This document shows positions 1 to 8,737 of a DNA stretch of 64,000 nucleotides, piece after piece. The position numbers were made by a program, and so were the translations under genes. The notes under the pieces are model-generated. The model did no database searches. It had not been told where the DNA came from and saw only the letters and a program-made list of their open reading frames with translations. This DNA comes from Streptomyces sp. NBC_01716 (GTDB taxonomy: Bacteria; Actinomycetota; Actinomycetes; Streptomycetales; Streptomycetaceae), in the NCBI RefSeq assembly GCF_036248275.1, contig NZ_CP109181.1, forward strand, positions 1,550,001 through 1,614,000, read 5' to 3'. Positions within the stretch are counted from its first letter, which is position 1. Every line of letters begins with the position of its first letter.

Positions 1-255
1 GAAGAAGTCGAGATAGCGGTTGCCGTCGGCGTCCCAGACGTGCCGTCCCTCGCCGTGGGTGAGTTCCAGGGGCCGCCGGTAGTAGAGCGCCAGCCAGTCG
101 GGCAGAACGGCGCGGTGCCGGTCGTACAGGTCGGTGGCCGGCAGCTGGACCGGTGCTCGGTGGGACGGGGCGGAAGCGGTGGAACCGGCGGCCGGACCGG
201 CGGCGGCCTGCGCCGCGGACGTACCGGCGGGCGTACCCGCGGGCGCTTCGGTCAC
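1..255 (-). CDS. Class III (aspartate-family) aminotransferase, N-terminal part only
   Basis: This is the first 85 codons of a gene running off the left edge. The start is GTG at 255, which overlaps the TGA of the upstream nitrilase-like gene by 4 bases (GTGA). After an Ala/Pro/Thr-rich leader of about 35 residues comes the typical opening of class III PLP aminotransferases: LYDRHRAVLPDW, then a segment with HVWDADGNRYLDFF, the residues just before the substrate and PLP pockets. The PLP lysine lies outside the window. Its coupling to a carbamoyl-amide hydrolase suggests a role in beta-alanine or beta-aminoisobutyrate (reductive pyrimidine) catabolism. That role is inferred from the neighbour, not from the sequence itself. 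Confidence 0.8.
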   Translation of the reverse strand, partial: MTEAPAGTPAGTSAAQAAAGPAAGSTASAPSHRAPVQLPATDLYDRHRAVLPDWLALYYRRPLELTHGEGRHVWDADGNRYLDFF

Positions 256-1094
256 GGTTGCACCAGCCCCTCGTACGCGTCCGGGCGGCGGTCCCGGTAG
301 AACGCCCACTGCCGGCGCACCTCGTCGATGACCCCGAAGTCCAGGTCCCTGACGACCAGTTCCTCGGCCTTGTCGCTCGCAGTCTCGCCGACGAACTGGC
401 CGCGCGGGTCGACGAAGTACGACGTCCCGTAGAAGTCGTTGTCGCCGTACTCCTCCTGGCCGACGCGGTTGATCGCGGCGACGAAGTACTCGTTGGCGAC
501 GGCGGCGGCGGGCTGCTCCAGCTGCCACAGATAGCTGGAGAGACCGCGCGAGGTGGCCGAGGGGTTGTAGACCAGTTCGGCGCCGTTCAGGCCGAGTTGG
601 CGCCAGCCTTCCGGGAAGTGCCGGTCGTAGCAGATGTATACGCCGATCTTGCCCACTGCGGTGTCGAAGACGGGCCAGCCCGCGTTGCCCGGCTTGAAGT
701 AGTACTTCTCCCAGAAGCCCTTGACCTGCGGGATGTGGTGCTTGCGGTACTTGCCGAGATACGTGCCGTCGGCGTCGATCACGGCCGCGGTGTTGTAGTA
801 GAACCCGGACTGCTCGACCTCGAAGACCGGCACGACGACGACCATTCCGGTCTCCTGCGCGAGGGCCCGCATCCGGGTCACGGTCGGCCCGTCGGGGACC
901 GGTTCGGCCCACCGGTAGTGCTCGGGCTCCTGTACCTGGCAGAAGTAAGGGGCGTTGAACACCTCCTGGAAGCCGATGACCTTGGCGCCTTGCCGGGCCG
1001 CCTCGCGGGCGTGGTCCTCATGCTTGGCGATCATGGATTCGGTTTCGCCGGTCCAGGTCGCCTGGACGAGTGCGGCGCGTACGACTCTGGCCAC
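252..1094 (-). CDS. Nitrilase-superfamily carbon-nitrogen hydrolase (beta-ureidopropionase / N-carbamoyl amidase-like)
   Basis: The product is 280 residues, with a GTG start preceded by AAGGAG. The three catalytic residues of the nitrilase fold are visible: Glu in GFQEVFNAPYF (about residue 44), Lys in YRKHHIP and Cys in YICYDRHFPEGW. The FPE-W context after the cysteine and the total length fit the N-carbamoyl-amino-acid/N-carbamoylputrescine amidase branch rather than aliphatic nitrilases. The protein is cytoplasmic, with no signal peptide. It is translationally coupled to the aminotransferase downstream. A pair of this kind would hydrolyse N-carbamoyl-beta-alanine and then transaminate beta-alanine. 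The substrate cannot be read from the sequence. Confidence 0.85.
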   Translation of the reverse strand: MARVVRAALVQATWTGETESMIAKHEDHAREAARQGAKVIGFQEVFNAPYFCQVQEPEHYRWAEPVPDGPTVTRMRALAQETGMVVVVPVFEVEQSGFYYNTAAVIDADGTYLGKYRKHHIPQVKGFWEKYYFKPGNAGWPVFDTAVGKIGVYICYDRHFPEGWRQLGLNGAELVYNPSATSRGLSSYLWQLEQPAAAVANEYFVAAINRVGQEEYGDNDFYGTSYFVDPRGQFVGETASDKAEELVVRDLDFGVIDEVRRQWAFYRDRRPDAYEGLVQP

Positions 1095-1301
1095 GAGCTG
1101 CTCCTTCGGCGGGAAGGTCGGGCTTTGTTCTCGGGCTTTCTACGCCCGTAGATACGGTGCGTAGGAGGAGAACCTAAGCCCGCCGTCCCACCGGGGCAAG
1201 ACCATCGCTGTCAAGCCGCTGAGTCGATCATGTTTCGCACCCGGCCGGTCCACAGATGGCCGAAGGCGTGTCCGGATGGTCCGTTCCGGACACGTCCGGG
1301 A

Positions 1302-2864
1302 TCAGCCGCTGATCCCCGCGCTCCGCAGAGCGCGGGCGAGATCACGCTCGTGGGTGGTGGAGACGCCCCGGGCCGCCTCGATCAGCCGAGGCACCAGCCG
1401 GGGCGGGTCCACGGCGGCGATCGACGCCGCGTCCTCGGGCGTACGGGCCCGGACGAAGGCCCCGAGCAGCGCCTGGACCTCCTGGGCGCGGCCCGCGTCG
1501 CCGAGGGCGACGACCGCGTGGGCGATGTCCTCGGCGGACCGGGAGACGCCCTGGCGCAGCAGTACGCCGCAGTCCGCGTCGCGGCCGGCCATCGCGAGCG
1601 CGCCCGCCGCCGCGGCGAGTCTGTCGGGCGGCAGGGACGACACCTCCCAGAGCACCGATGCCCAGTCGGCGCCCAGTTCGGCGCGGTGCAACTCGGCGGC
1701 GAGGAAGGGCAGTTGTTCGGCGGGCCCGGCGGCGGCCTCGTAGATGACGACGTGGGCCTCACCGCTGCGGCCTGCCGCGCGCAGCCCGACGAGCACGGCC
1801 ACCGTGTCGAGCGCGGCGCGGCGTGCCTCGGACTGCTGCCGGGTCATTCCGGCGTCCGGTCCCTCCTTGCGGTCCCGGTCGGAGCCGGGAGCACCGCCGA
1901 AACGGGCGCCGCGGGGCGGCGCGGTGGCGGCGGGCGGGACGAGGGGCGTGGCCGAGGGACCGACGCCTTCGGTGAAGGCGAAGCGCGCGCCCCGTTGCTT
2001 GCGCTGCTTGCGGCGCGGGGCGGGCACCTGCGCCATCTCCGGTGAATCGTCCGCGCCAACGGCGGGGTTGGAGCCGGTGTCGCCCGCGTCGCCCGAACCG
2101 CGGCGGCTGTCCGCGCCGTTGGCGGAGCCGGCCTCGCCGGCCCGGCCCGGCTCCGGGCGGAACCACTCGTCGGGCATGGCCGGGCGGCCGCGCTCGGGGC
2201 GGCCGAAGACCGACTGGTCGTCCGCCGCCGGCTCCTCGGCCCGGTACCACCCGTCGGCGGACGTGGGTCTCGCCTCGGGCGCGGCGTGCGCCGGAGAGGG
2301 CGCGCGCGGAGCGGGTGCGCCGTGGCCGGATTCCGCGTCCGCCGGTACGTTCGGCCGGGCGGCGACGGCCGCGAGGCGTTCGCCCAGTTCGGTGCAGCGG
2401 GCCGTGGCGCGCGCGTAGTCGTCGCGGACCCAGGCCAGGTCGTATTCGAGCTGATCCGACTCGGGCGAACCCTCGCCGGCCAGCCGGAGGCGGCGCATGA
2501 CCTCGTCGGCCCGGCCCGCCGCCGCGGCCTGTTCGTGCCGCATCAGCCGCAGCCGCTCGTTGAGCGCGTCGGGGCCGCCGGGGAGGCGGTCGTGCGCGGC
2601 GGCGGACGCGGCGTGCAGCCTGCTCGCGCGGGCGGTCTCGCGGTCGACCGGACGGTTCTCGTGGCTGGCGGCGAGATCGTGGAGCAGCGACTCCACCACG
2701 TCCCAGGGTGGTACTTCGGCGCCGTCCAGACAGGCCCTGAGCCCCTCGGGGTCGCGCTGCCTGAACACCGCGTACCAGCCGCCGTCCGGGTCGAGGAGCG
2801 CCGTCATCCCCCGGAAGTACCGCGCGAATGCCCCGATCTCCGCCGGAAGTTCATGCCTCGTCAT
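1302..2864 (-). CDS. Conserved low-complexity hypothetical protein, 520 residues
   Basis: I chose the ATG at 2864 (MTRHELPAEIG) because the upstream in-frame extension has no recognisable protein character. Residues 1-150 are ordered (FARYFRGMTALLDPDGGWYAVF, then a WDVVESLLHDLA helix), followed by an Arg/Ala-rich helical stretch. Residues about 200-350 are Pro/Ala/Gly/Asp-rich and probably disordered. The last 170 residues are an alpha-helical, HEAT/TPR-like Ala/Leu-rich region (VAVLVGLRAAGRSGEAHVVI, LPFLAAELHRAELGADWA). I know no function for it. Streptomycete genomes often carry such proteins, sometimes misannotated as viral tegument-like because of the low complexity. No signal peptide or membrane segment is seen, and it stands alone. 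Confidence 0.75.
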   Translation of the reverse strand: MTRHELPAEIGAFARYFRGMTALLDPDGGWYAVFRQRDPEGLRACLDGAEVPPWDVVESLLHDLAASHENRPVDRETARASRLHAASAAAHDRLPGGPDALNERLRLMRHEQAAAAGRADEVMRRLRLAGEGSPESDQLEYDLAWVRDDYARATARCTELGERLAAVAARPNVPADAESGHGAPAPRAPSPAHAAPEARPTSADGWYRAEEPAADDQSVFGRPERGRPAMPDEWFRPEPGRAGEAGSANGADSRRGSGDAGDTGSNPAVGADDSPEMAQVPAPRRKQRKQRGARFAFTEGVGPSATPLVPPAATAPPRGARFGGAPGSDRDRKEGPDAGMTRQQSEARRAALDTVAVLVGLRAAGRSGEAHVVIYEAAAGPAEQLPFLAAELHRAELGADWASVLWEVSSLPPDRLAAAAGALAMAGRDADCGVLLRQGVSRSAEDIAHAVVALGDAGRAQEVQALLGAFVRARTPEDAASIAAVDPPRLVPRLIEAARGVSTTHERDLARALRSAGISG

Positions 2865-3090
2865 CGCTGTCTTTCCCGCCCCTGCCCTGCTGCGCACTGC
2901 CGTAAGGGAACCGTCCGGCCCGCCGGCATGAAACCGCAGCCGTGTTACGTGACGGCTACGCGGGGTTGTCGCGCACGGTGCGGTGCGATCACCCAAGTAT
3001 GGCTTCAGCGGGTGTTCGACGTCACGTTTCCGAGGAAAAAATGTGGTGAGACGTCAAGGTTCTTTCACAAGTCGGCGCGCCGGACACAGG

Positions 3091-3471
3091 TCAGAAACTG
3101 ATGGCGATTCCCGTGTGCACGCGCTTGCCGCGCCGTACGAGCGCGGCCGGCCGGGCGACGAGCCAGAACTGCCAGGTGTACTTGCGGGCAAGGAGTTTGT
3201 TGATCCGGGCGAGCCCGTCACCCTCCAGCAGCCGGGCCGTCCCCTTGGCGCTCGCCGCGCCCGGCGCGATGCGCCCGCGCACGTCGCAGGCGGTCACGAC
3301 GACACTGCTGTTGTTCCGTATCCGCTTGATCTTCCAGGCGTCGCTACGGCTGTAGATGAACAACTCACCGCCGTCCACGGCGTGCCAGACCGGAGTGTCG
3401 ACTCCGGTGCCGTCCTTGCGGTAGGTGGTGAGGCTGACATAGCGGCTGCGTCCGAGTGCGTCGAGAGTCAC
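3091..3471 (-). CDS. PPOX-class F420-dependent oxidoreductase (split beta-barrel)
   Basis: This 126-residue protein has the length and pattern of the PPOX/FDOR-B split-barrel flavin/deazaflavin proteins of actinobacteria. It opens with LGRSRYVSLTTYRKDGTGVDTPVWHAVDGGELFIYS, the strand pair that binds the cofactor phosphate. KIKRIRNNSSVVVTACDVRGR and a short C-terminal helix follow. These enzymes transfer hydride from reduced F420 (or bind FMN or biliverdin) in the cytoplasm, and the physiological substrate is usually unknown. It is monocistronic, between two unrelated genes. Confidence 0.8.
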   Translation of the reverse strand: MTLDALGRSRYVSLTTYRKDGTGVDTPVWHAVDGGELFIYSRSDAWKIKRIRNNSSVVVTACDVRGRIAPGAASAKGTARLLEGDGLARINKLLARKYTWQFWLVARPAALVRRGKRVHTGIAISF

Positions 3472-3551
3472 GACGCCGAGCCTACGCCGTGCGGGCCGGA
3501 AGGCCTCCGCGGCGACCGGGATCCGAAACGCTGCCGCCTATACGGCGCCGC

Positions 3552-3803
3552 TCAGGCGGGCAAGGGCGAGCAGGCCGCGGCGACCTCGTCCATCGACAGC
3601 CCCAGCGCCCCGGCGAGTGCCGCGACGGTGAAGAAGGCGGGTGTCGGGGCGCGGCCGGTCTCGATCTTGCGCAGCGTCTCGGGCGAGAGTCCGGCGACGG
3701 CCGCGATCTCCACCATGCTGCGCGGTCCGCGCGCCTCGCGGAGCAGCCGGCCCAGCCGCTCGCCGCGCTCGCGCTCTTCGGGGGTCAGGGGGGTGCGTAC
3801 CAT
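3552..3803 (-). CDS. Small XRE-type helix-turn-helix regulator, 83 residues
   Basis: The ORF begins MVRTPLTPEERERGERLG and carries one lambda-repressor-like helix-turn-helix: MVEIAAVAGLSPETLRKIETG at residues about 30-50, then PTPAFFTVAALAGALGLSMDEVA. It is read divergently from the methionine aminopeptidase gene, with only 42 bases between the two ATGs. A longer in-frame reading exists upstream, but it lies across the aminopeptidase gene and is a shadow. The start used here has no Shine-Dalgarno. A TACAAT hexamer (3815 to 3810) ends six bases before the ATG, the geometry of a leaderless transcript. It probably regulates itself and the neighbour through the palindrome between them. Confidence 0.85.
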   Translation of the reverse strand: MVRTPLTPEERERGERLGRLLREARGPRSMVEIAAVAGLSPETLRKIETGRAPTPAFFTVAALAGALGLSMDEVAAACSPLPA

Positions 3804-3845
3804 GCCGTCATTGTAATACCGGAAGCAAGCGGTATAGTTATTGGA
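3804..3845. promoter_or_regulatory. Divergent, apparently leaderless promoter pair with a central palindrome
   Basis: The 42-base gap contains the inverted repeat ATACCG (3816-3821) / CGGTAT (3830-3835). TATAGT (3833-3838) lies seven bases before the aminopeptidase ATG, and TACAAT on the other strand (3815-3810) six bases before the regulator ATG. Neither gene has a ribosome-binding site. Both mRNAs are therefore predicted to begin at or next to the start codon, and the palindrome overlaps both -10 regions, as expected for an autoregulatory operator. Confidence 0.6.
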
Positions 3846-4613
3846 ATGGTAGAGATCAAAACGGACGCGTCCCTGGACGCCATGCGCGTCGCGGGCCGGA
3901 TCGTCGCACAAGCGCTCACCGCGGTACGGGAGCGGGCCACCATAGGCGTGACCCTGCGGGAGCTGGACCTGGTCGCCCGCGCGGTGCTGACCGAGGCGGC
4001 GGCGGGCTCGCCCTTCCTCGGCTACCGCCCCTCCTGGGCGCCGGTGCCCTTCCCGGCCGTCATCTGCGCGTCGGTCAACGACACGATCGTGCACGGCATC
4101 CCCGGCGACCACGCGCTGCGCGACGGCGACCTCGTCAGCATCGACTGCGGTGCCTCGGCGGGCGGCTGGGTCGGTGACTCGGCGATCAGCTTCACCGTGG
4201 GCCGGGCCCGCCCCGAGGACACCCGGCTCATCGACACGGCCTTCGAGGCTCTGGACGCGGGTATCGCGGCGGCCGTCGTCGGCAACCGCGTCGGCGACAT
4301 CGCCCACGCGATCGGACGCGTCTGCCGCGCCGCCGGCTACGGGATCCCGGACGGCTTCGGCGGCCACGGCGTCGGCCGCACCATGCACGAGGACCCGGGC
4401 GTGCCCAACGAGGGCAGGCCCGGCAGGGGCATGCCGCTGCGCCACGGCATGGTGCTGGCGATCGAGCCGATGCTGATCGCGAGCGGGACCGACGACCACT
4501 ACACGGCGAGCGACGGCTGGTCGATCCGTACGTCGGACGGCAACCGCGCGGCCCACGCCGAGCACACGGTGGCGATCACGGACGAGGGCCCGCGGATCCT
4601 GACACAGCTCTGA
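3846..4613 (+). CDS. map: Type I methionine aminopeptidase
   Basis: The 255-residue product removes the initiator methionine from nascent proteins. The pita-bread fold metal ligands are all present: Asp in SIDCGA, Asp in GDSAISF, His in GHGVGRTMHEDP, Glu in AIEPML and the last Glu in DEGPRIL. The substrate His is in the conserved segment after GFGGHG. The length matches the bare catalytic domain without the N-terminal zinc-binding extension. This is likely an accessory copy, because the housekeeping map of actinobacteria usually lies in the ribosomal-protein/secY region; that is inference from context. The ATG at 3846 follows TATAGT directly, so translation is probably leaderless. Confidence 0.9.
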   Translation: MVEIKTDASLDAMRVAGRIVAQALTAVRERATIGVTLRELDLVARAVLTEAAAGSPFLGYRPSWAPVPFPAVICASVNDTIVHGIPGDHALRDGDLVSIDCGASAGGWVGDSAISFTVGRARPEDTRLIDTAFEALDAGIAAAVVGNRVGDIAHAIGRVCRAAGYGIPDGFGGHGVGRTMHEDPGVPNEGRPGRGMPLRHGMVLAIEPMLIASGTDDHYTASDGWSIRTSDGNRAAHAEHTVAITDEGPRILTQL

Positions 4614-4684
4614 CCGGGGATTCGCGACCTGGGCCGTGTCTTCGACGCCGCGGGCCAGGCGCTACTTTGAAAACACGGCCCAGG

Positions 4685-4725
4685 CGCGTACGGCGCCGCC
4701 CCTCGCCGGGGCGGCGCCGTACGCG
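4685..4725. terminator. Bidirectional hairpin terminator between map and ggt
   Basis: There is a perfect 18-base inverted repeat, arms 4685-4702 and 4708-4725, with a 5-base loop TCGCC. It sits between two convergent genes (map stop at 4613, ggt stop at 4742). There is no U-tract, which is usual for streptomycete terminators. Confidence 0.8.
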
Positions 4726-4741
4726 TTCCTCGCCTCGCGCG

Positions 4742-6568
4742 TTACCGGCGTCCGGCCGGGTGCACCACCATCGCGGAGCCGCCGCCCCTGCGGTCCTTCT
4801 CCGCCGCCGCCAGCCAGCGGCCGTCCGGCAGCCGCTGGACGCCGGTCGCCGCGCCGATCTCCGGGTTCCTGGTGAACGCGTGCCCCAGTGCTTCGAGTTG
4901 GGCGCGCAACGGGCTGTCGTACAGCCCCGGCTCCAGCTCCGTCGCCACCGCGTTGCGCTGGCTCGCGCGCGGCGCCGCGATCGCGTCGACCAGCGGCAGA
5001 CCCCGGTCGAGATGACCGGTGAGCGTCTGGAGCACGGTCGTGATGATCGTCGCGCCGCCCGGGGAGCCGAGCGCCAGGACCGGGCGGTCACGCTCGTCGA
5101 GCACGATCGTCGGGGAGATGGACGACCTCGGCCGCTTGCCGGGGCCGGGCAGGTTCGGGTCGTGGACGGCCGGGTTCGCCGCGGCGAACGAGAAGTCCGT
5201 CAGCTCGTTGTTGAGGAGGAAGCCCCGCCCGGGAACGGTGATGCCACTGCCGCCCGTCGACTCGATCGTCAGTGTGTACGCGACGACGTTGCCCCACTTG
5301 TCGGCGGCCGTCAGATGCGTGGTGTTCTCCCCCTCGTACGTCGTGGGCGCCGCCGTACCGCCCGCCGCGCACGCCACCGGCTTCGACGGGTCACCGGGCG
5401 CGAGCGGGCTCTTCAGCACCGCGTCGTCCTTGATGAGGCATTCCCGGGAGTCGGCGAAGCGCTGCGACAGCAGGCCCTTGGTGGGGACGTCCTCGAAGGC
5501 GGGGTCACCCAGCCAGCGGCCCCGGTCGGCGAAGGCGATGCGGCTCGCCTCGATGAAGCGGTGCAGATATTTCTCCTGCGAGGCGTCCGAGAGGTCCGTG
5601 CGCTCCAGGATGTTGAGCGCCTCGCCGACGCTCGTGCCGCCCGAGGAGGACGGCGCCATGCCGTACACGTCGAGCCCTCGGTAGGAGACCTTCGTCGGCG
5701 CCTGGCGCTTGGTACGGTACGCCGCCAGGTCCCCGGTCGTCAGATCGCCCGGCCGGACCTTGCGCGTCGCGTCCGGGTCGACGGGCGGGGTGCGGACGGT
5801 GCGCACGATGTCGCGGGCGAGGTCGCCCCGGTAGAGCGCGCCGGTGCCGCGCCGGCCCAGCTCCGCGTACGTACGCGCCAGGTCGGGGTTCTTGAACACC
5901 GAGCCGGTCACCGGGAGTTCACCGCCGGGCAGGAACAGCTCGGCGCTGGCGGGGAAGTCGGCGAACCGCGCCTGGTTCGAGGCGGTCTGGGAGCGGAACG
6001 TCTCGTCGACGGTGAAGCCGTCCTTCGCCAGCCGTTCGGCGGGCTTCAGCAACTCCCGCAGCGAGGCGCTCCCCCAGGAGTCGAGCGCCCTCTCCCAGGT
6101 CGCCGGGGTACCGGGCGTACCGACACCGAGTCCGCTCGTCATCCCCTCCGCGAAGGGGATCGGCTTGCCGTCCTCCTGGAAGAGGGTGGCGTCGGCCGAC
6201 TTGGGGGCGGTCTCGCGGCCGTCGATGGTGTGGACGGAGCGGGACCTGGCGTCGTAGTAGACGAAGTAGCCGCCACCGCCGATGCCGGCGGAGTAGGGCT
6301 CGGTGACGCCGAGAGCGGCGGCGGTCGCCACCGCCGCGTCGACGGCGTTGCCGCCGCGCCGCAGCACCTCGATGCCGGCGGCGGAGGCGTCCTTGTCGAC
6401 GCTCGACACCGCCCCGCCGTAGCCGACGGCGACCGGTGATTTGGCGGGGGTCGTGGTGACCGGGGAGGGTGAGAAGGATGGTGCGGACGGCGGGGCGGCA
6501 GCCCCTACCGAGAGCATCGCGGCGGTGAGAGCCACGATCGAGACGTTACGTGCGGCGAGGCGGGGCAT
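4742..6568 (-). CDS. ggt: Gamma-glutamyltransferase (secreted)
   Basis: I chose the ATG at 6568 (MPRLAARNVSIVALT), eight bases after a GGAGGT ribosome-binding site. The first 25-30 residues form a signal peptide (two Arg, a hydrophobic core, then AAAPPSAPS), so the enzyme is exported. The 608-residue proenzyme has the expected landmarks: AVSSVDKDASAAGIEVLRRG and GGNAVDAAVA early, FVYYDARS, and the autocatalytic cleavage site ENTTHLT with the nucleophilic threonine. The small-subunit segment LLNNELTDF and a GSPGGATI glycine loop follow. It hydrolyses or transfers gamma-glutamyl groups of glutathione and other gamma-glutamyl peptides. Confidence 0.92.
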   Translation of the reverse strand: MPRLAARNVSIVALTAAMLSVGAAAPPSAPSFSPSPVTTTPAKSPVAVGYGGAVSSVDKDASAAGIEVLRRGGNAVDAAVATAAALGVTEPYSAGIGGGGYFVYYDARSRSVHTIDGRETAPKSADATLFQEDGKPIPFAEGMTSGLGVGTPGTPATWERALDSWGSASLRELLKPAERLAKDGFTVDETFRSQTASNQARFADFPASAELFLPGGELPVTGSVFKNPDLARTYAELGRRGTGALYRGDLARDIVRTVRTPPVDPDATRKVRPGDLTTGDLAAYRTKRQAPTKVSYRGLDVYGMAPSSSGGTSVGEALNILERTDLSDASQEKYLHRFIEASRIAFADRGRWLGDPAFEDVPTKGLLSQRFADSRECLIKDDAVLKSPLAPGDPSKPVACAAGGTAAPTTYEGENTTHLTAADKWGNVVAYTLTIESTGGSGITVPGRGFLLNNELTDFSFAAANPAVHDPNLPGPGKRPRSSISPTIVLDERDRPVLALGSPGGATIITTVLQTLTGHLDRGLPLVDAIAAPRASQRNAVATELEPGLYDSPLRAQLEALGHAFTRNPEIGAATGVQRLPDGRWLAAAEKDRRGGGSAMVVHPAGRR

Positions 6569-6736
6569 CTGTACCTCCGGGGGACGTCCGTCCGGGGAGC
6601 GTAACTTCACCACTCGCGCCCCGCCAGAACCACTAGGACCTCCGGCGGATCCTCGCGGACAAGGCCGGGACAGGACCTGGTCCCCAAGCCGGTGCGGGAT
6701 GTCCGTCGTGGCGCCGTGCCGCTAAAGTGCGCGCCC

Positions 6737-7480
6737 ATGACTGACGACGTACGCAACATCGTTCTCGGGGTGCTCGCCGCCGGTGTCTCCGCCTTCCTCG
6801 GCTGGTTCGCCCGTACCTATCTCTGGCGGCGCAAACTCAGGCGGAAGCAGGCGTTCTTCGGGCTGCCCGGCAACTCCGAATGCCTGCTGGTCGTCAACCG
6901 GGAGGCGGGCGGGGACGGTGCCGTCCACCGTCATGACGTCTTCGCTCTTCTTGAGATATCCGCGCTGATCAAGGACTGCGGGGCGCACGCCCAGATAGTC
7001 CAGCACGACTCGGCGCAGCAGGGGTTCGGCGAGCGGACGGAGTTCTGCCTCGGCGGCCCCGCGTCGAACCGCCGGATGGCCGCCCATCTCTCCTCGCTGC
7101 TGCCCGGCGTCAAGATCAACACGGATCCCGATCCTGGCCCGGACCGCGGGGCGTTCCAGATCGGCAGCGAGCGCTACCGGGTCGACCCGGGTGTGGCGGA
7201 GTACGTCATCCTGGCGCGGCTGACCGCCGGTCAGGACTCCCGGCCGGTCTTCCTCTTCTGCGGACAGCGGGCCATCACCAACCAGGCGGCCTCGCGCTAT
7301 CTGGCCAAGCACCACGAGAAGCTGGCGCGCAAGCACGGACGCGACACGTTCTGTCTGCTGCTGAAGGTGGTCAACTCGCAGGCGTACGGCCCCGATGTGG
7401 TCGAGCTGGTCGCGGATGTCACCAGGGCGGCGCGGGAGCCCGCACCGGCCGCACGCACCTCGCACCGGGCGTCAAGCTGA
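6737..7480 (+). CDS. Single-pass membrane-anchored hypothetical protein, 247 residues
   Basis: The N-terminus MTDDVRNIVLGVLAAGVSAFLGWFARTYLWRRKLRRKQAFFG has one hydrophobic helix (residues about 8-27) followed by a strongly basic stretch, so the C-terminal domain should face the cytoplasm. That domain contains SECLLVVNREAGGDGAVHRHDVFALLEISALIKDCG, a ribonucleoside-fold-like central part with FCLGGPASNRRM, and VFLFCGQRAITNQAASRYLA. The FCLGG and FLFCGQ segments look like nucleotide- or sugar-binding glycine loops, but I cannot name the family. It is preserved as a single gene with normal codon use. Confidence 0.7.
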   Translation: MTDDVRNIVLGVLAAGVSAFLGWFARTYLWRRKLRRKQAFFGLPGNSECLLVVNREAGGDGAVHRHDVFALLEISALIKDCGAHAQIVQHDSAQQGFGERTEFCLGGPASNRRMAAHLSSLLPGVKINTDPDPGPDRGAFQIGSERYRVDPGVAEYVILARLTAGQDSRPVFLFCGQRAITNQAASRYLAKHHEKLARKHGRDTFCLLLKVVNSQAYGPDVVELVADVTRAAREPAPAARTSHRASS

Positions 7481-8184
7481 CGGGGCCCGGCGGGCGGGAC
7501 CGCGGGAAGGGGCCGGGGGAACGGGGCCGCAGGAACGGGCCTGCGGGAACGGCCGGAAGAAGGGGAGAGCGGCGCCCTCGTCGTGCCTCACGACGACGCG
7601 GGCCCGCTCCATGTCGGACACGGCCCCTCCCGGCACGCAGCTGACCTTCTCCCCGGCCACGCCCGACCCATGGTGCCTGTCGGTCCCGCGGCGCGAGAAG
7701 TGATCCCCGGCTGCTGCCGGAGGGTCCTCCCGCGAGTGGCGGGAGGCGGGCCATGTCCCTTGAGCTACCGCGCGTCGGGCGGCGGCGGGACCATCCCCGC
7801 GTGCGTGGAGCACGGCGGACGCGTACGGACCACCGGGCGGTGCCCGAGACCGTCGCGACATCCGTGGCCTCTGTGGGCAAGACCACCGTCACCATGGGGA
7901 TGAACGGCAAATCGTAGTCCAGATCCGCCGCGATGAGCTCGCCCGCGTACCCGAACTCCCGGACCGGGAGATCCCGTCGGGGTTGTGTGGATGATTTGTG
8001 GATCGTGCTGCGGCTCCCGCCGCGGACTGCCCGTCGGACCGTGGTCGACGGCCATACACTGCCCTCCCCGTTCTCGGCTCTGTCGAGGTCAGCGCAAACT
8101 ATCCAGCGCACCAAGGGACTTCACGCCCGACACGCATAAATCGGGCATAAGCCGTATTAACGACCAGGTGGCGCGGTCCGCCGG
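7481..8184. other. Gene-poor stretch of about 700 bases
   Basis: No gene is convincingly supported here. Positions 7481-7580 are a G/C-rich run of repeated GGGAACGGG-like units, probably the 3' region of the preceding gene. On the minus strand around 7800-7990 one frame reads like protein (EFGYAGELIAADLDYDLPF, then VTVVLPTEATDVATVSG) with normal codon use. It runs into low-complexity Arg-rich sequence and I see no plausible start, so it may be a decayed or very short gene. Confidence 0.4.
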
Positions 8185-8625
8185 TCAGGCTTCGGACGCT
8201 TCCGCGTACACCTGCGACAGTTCGGGCGCGCCACTGACGGCCCAGTCGAGACCGGCCTCCACGACCTGGATCTCCCGGCCGGAGACGAGCCGTACGACGG
8301 GATGACCGCCGGGCCAGATGTGCCAGGCCGCCCCCTTGACCGTACGGACGATGACGGTGCCGAGATACAGCCCCGCGTCGTTGCCCAGCCAGGGCAGCTC
8401 CTCCGGGTCGTCGCGCCAGCGCGGGGGCAGTTGGTCCAGGGCCTCCAACGAGGCCGGGGAATCGTCCAGTTCGAGTCCGGACTGCGCTGCCCGGACACGC
8501 AGCAGCTCGCACTCCGACAGCAGTTCCGCCACGCCCTCCGCGTCATCCCCGACGACGGACGCCTGCGCGGCCCCCTCGTCCGCGCCGTTCTTTTTGCGCC
8601 AGTTGTCCAAGAAAGGGATGTTCAT
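8185..8625 (-). CDS. Conserved actinobacterial protein of unknown function (146 residues)
   Basis: The sequence starts MNIPFLDNWRKKNG and continues with an acidic helical region (AEGVAELLSECELLRVRA). A compact beta-rich C-terminal half follows: LPWLGNDAGLYLGTVIVRTV, AAWHIWPGGHPVVRLVSGRE and LDWAVSGAPELSQVY. It resembles a family I recall as DUF6278, found mainly in Streptomyces, with no known function. There is no signal peptide or membrane helix. It lies upstream of exonuclease III on the same strand but with its own gap. Confidence 0.75.
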   Translation of the reverse strand: MNIPFLDNWRKKNGADEGAAQASVVGDDAEGVAELLSECELLRVRAAQSGLELDDSPASLEALDQLPPRWRDDPEELPWLGNDAGLYLGTVIVRTVKGAAWHIWPGGHPVVRLVSGREIQVVEAGLDWAVSGAPELSQVYAEASEA

Positions 8626-8737
8626 ACCACTCAGCCTGCCATTTCCCCGTGCCCGCGCACCTCAGGGCACGCGGGCGGTATCAGAGGCAGAATGCCCACG
8701 GCCGGACCCGCCGATGCCGACCGCGTCCCCCGGAACA

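Noticed and set aside
7419..8114. Minus-strand ORF of 231 codons in the gene-poor stretch
   Set aside because: Only a middle section of about 60 codons looks like protein. The rest is Arg/Pro/Gly-rich shadow sequence and it overlaps the end of a real plus-strand gene.
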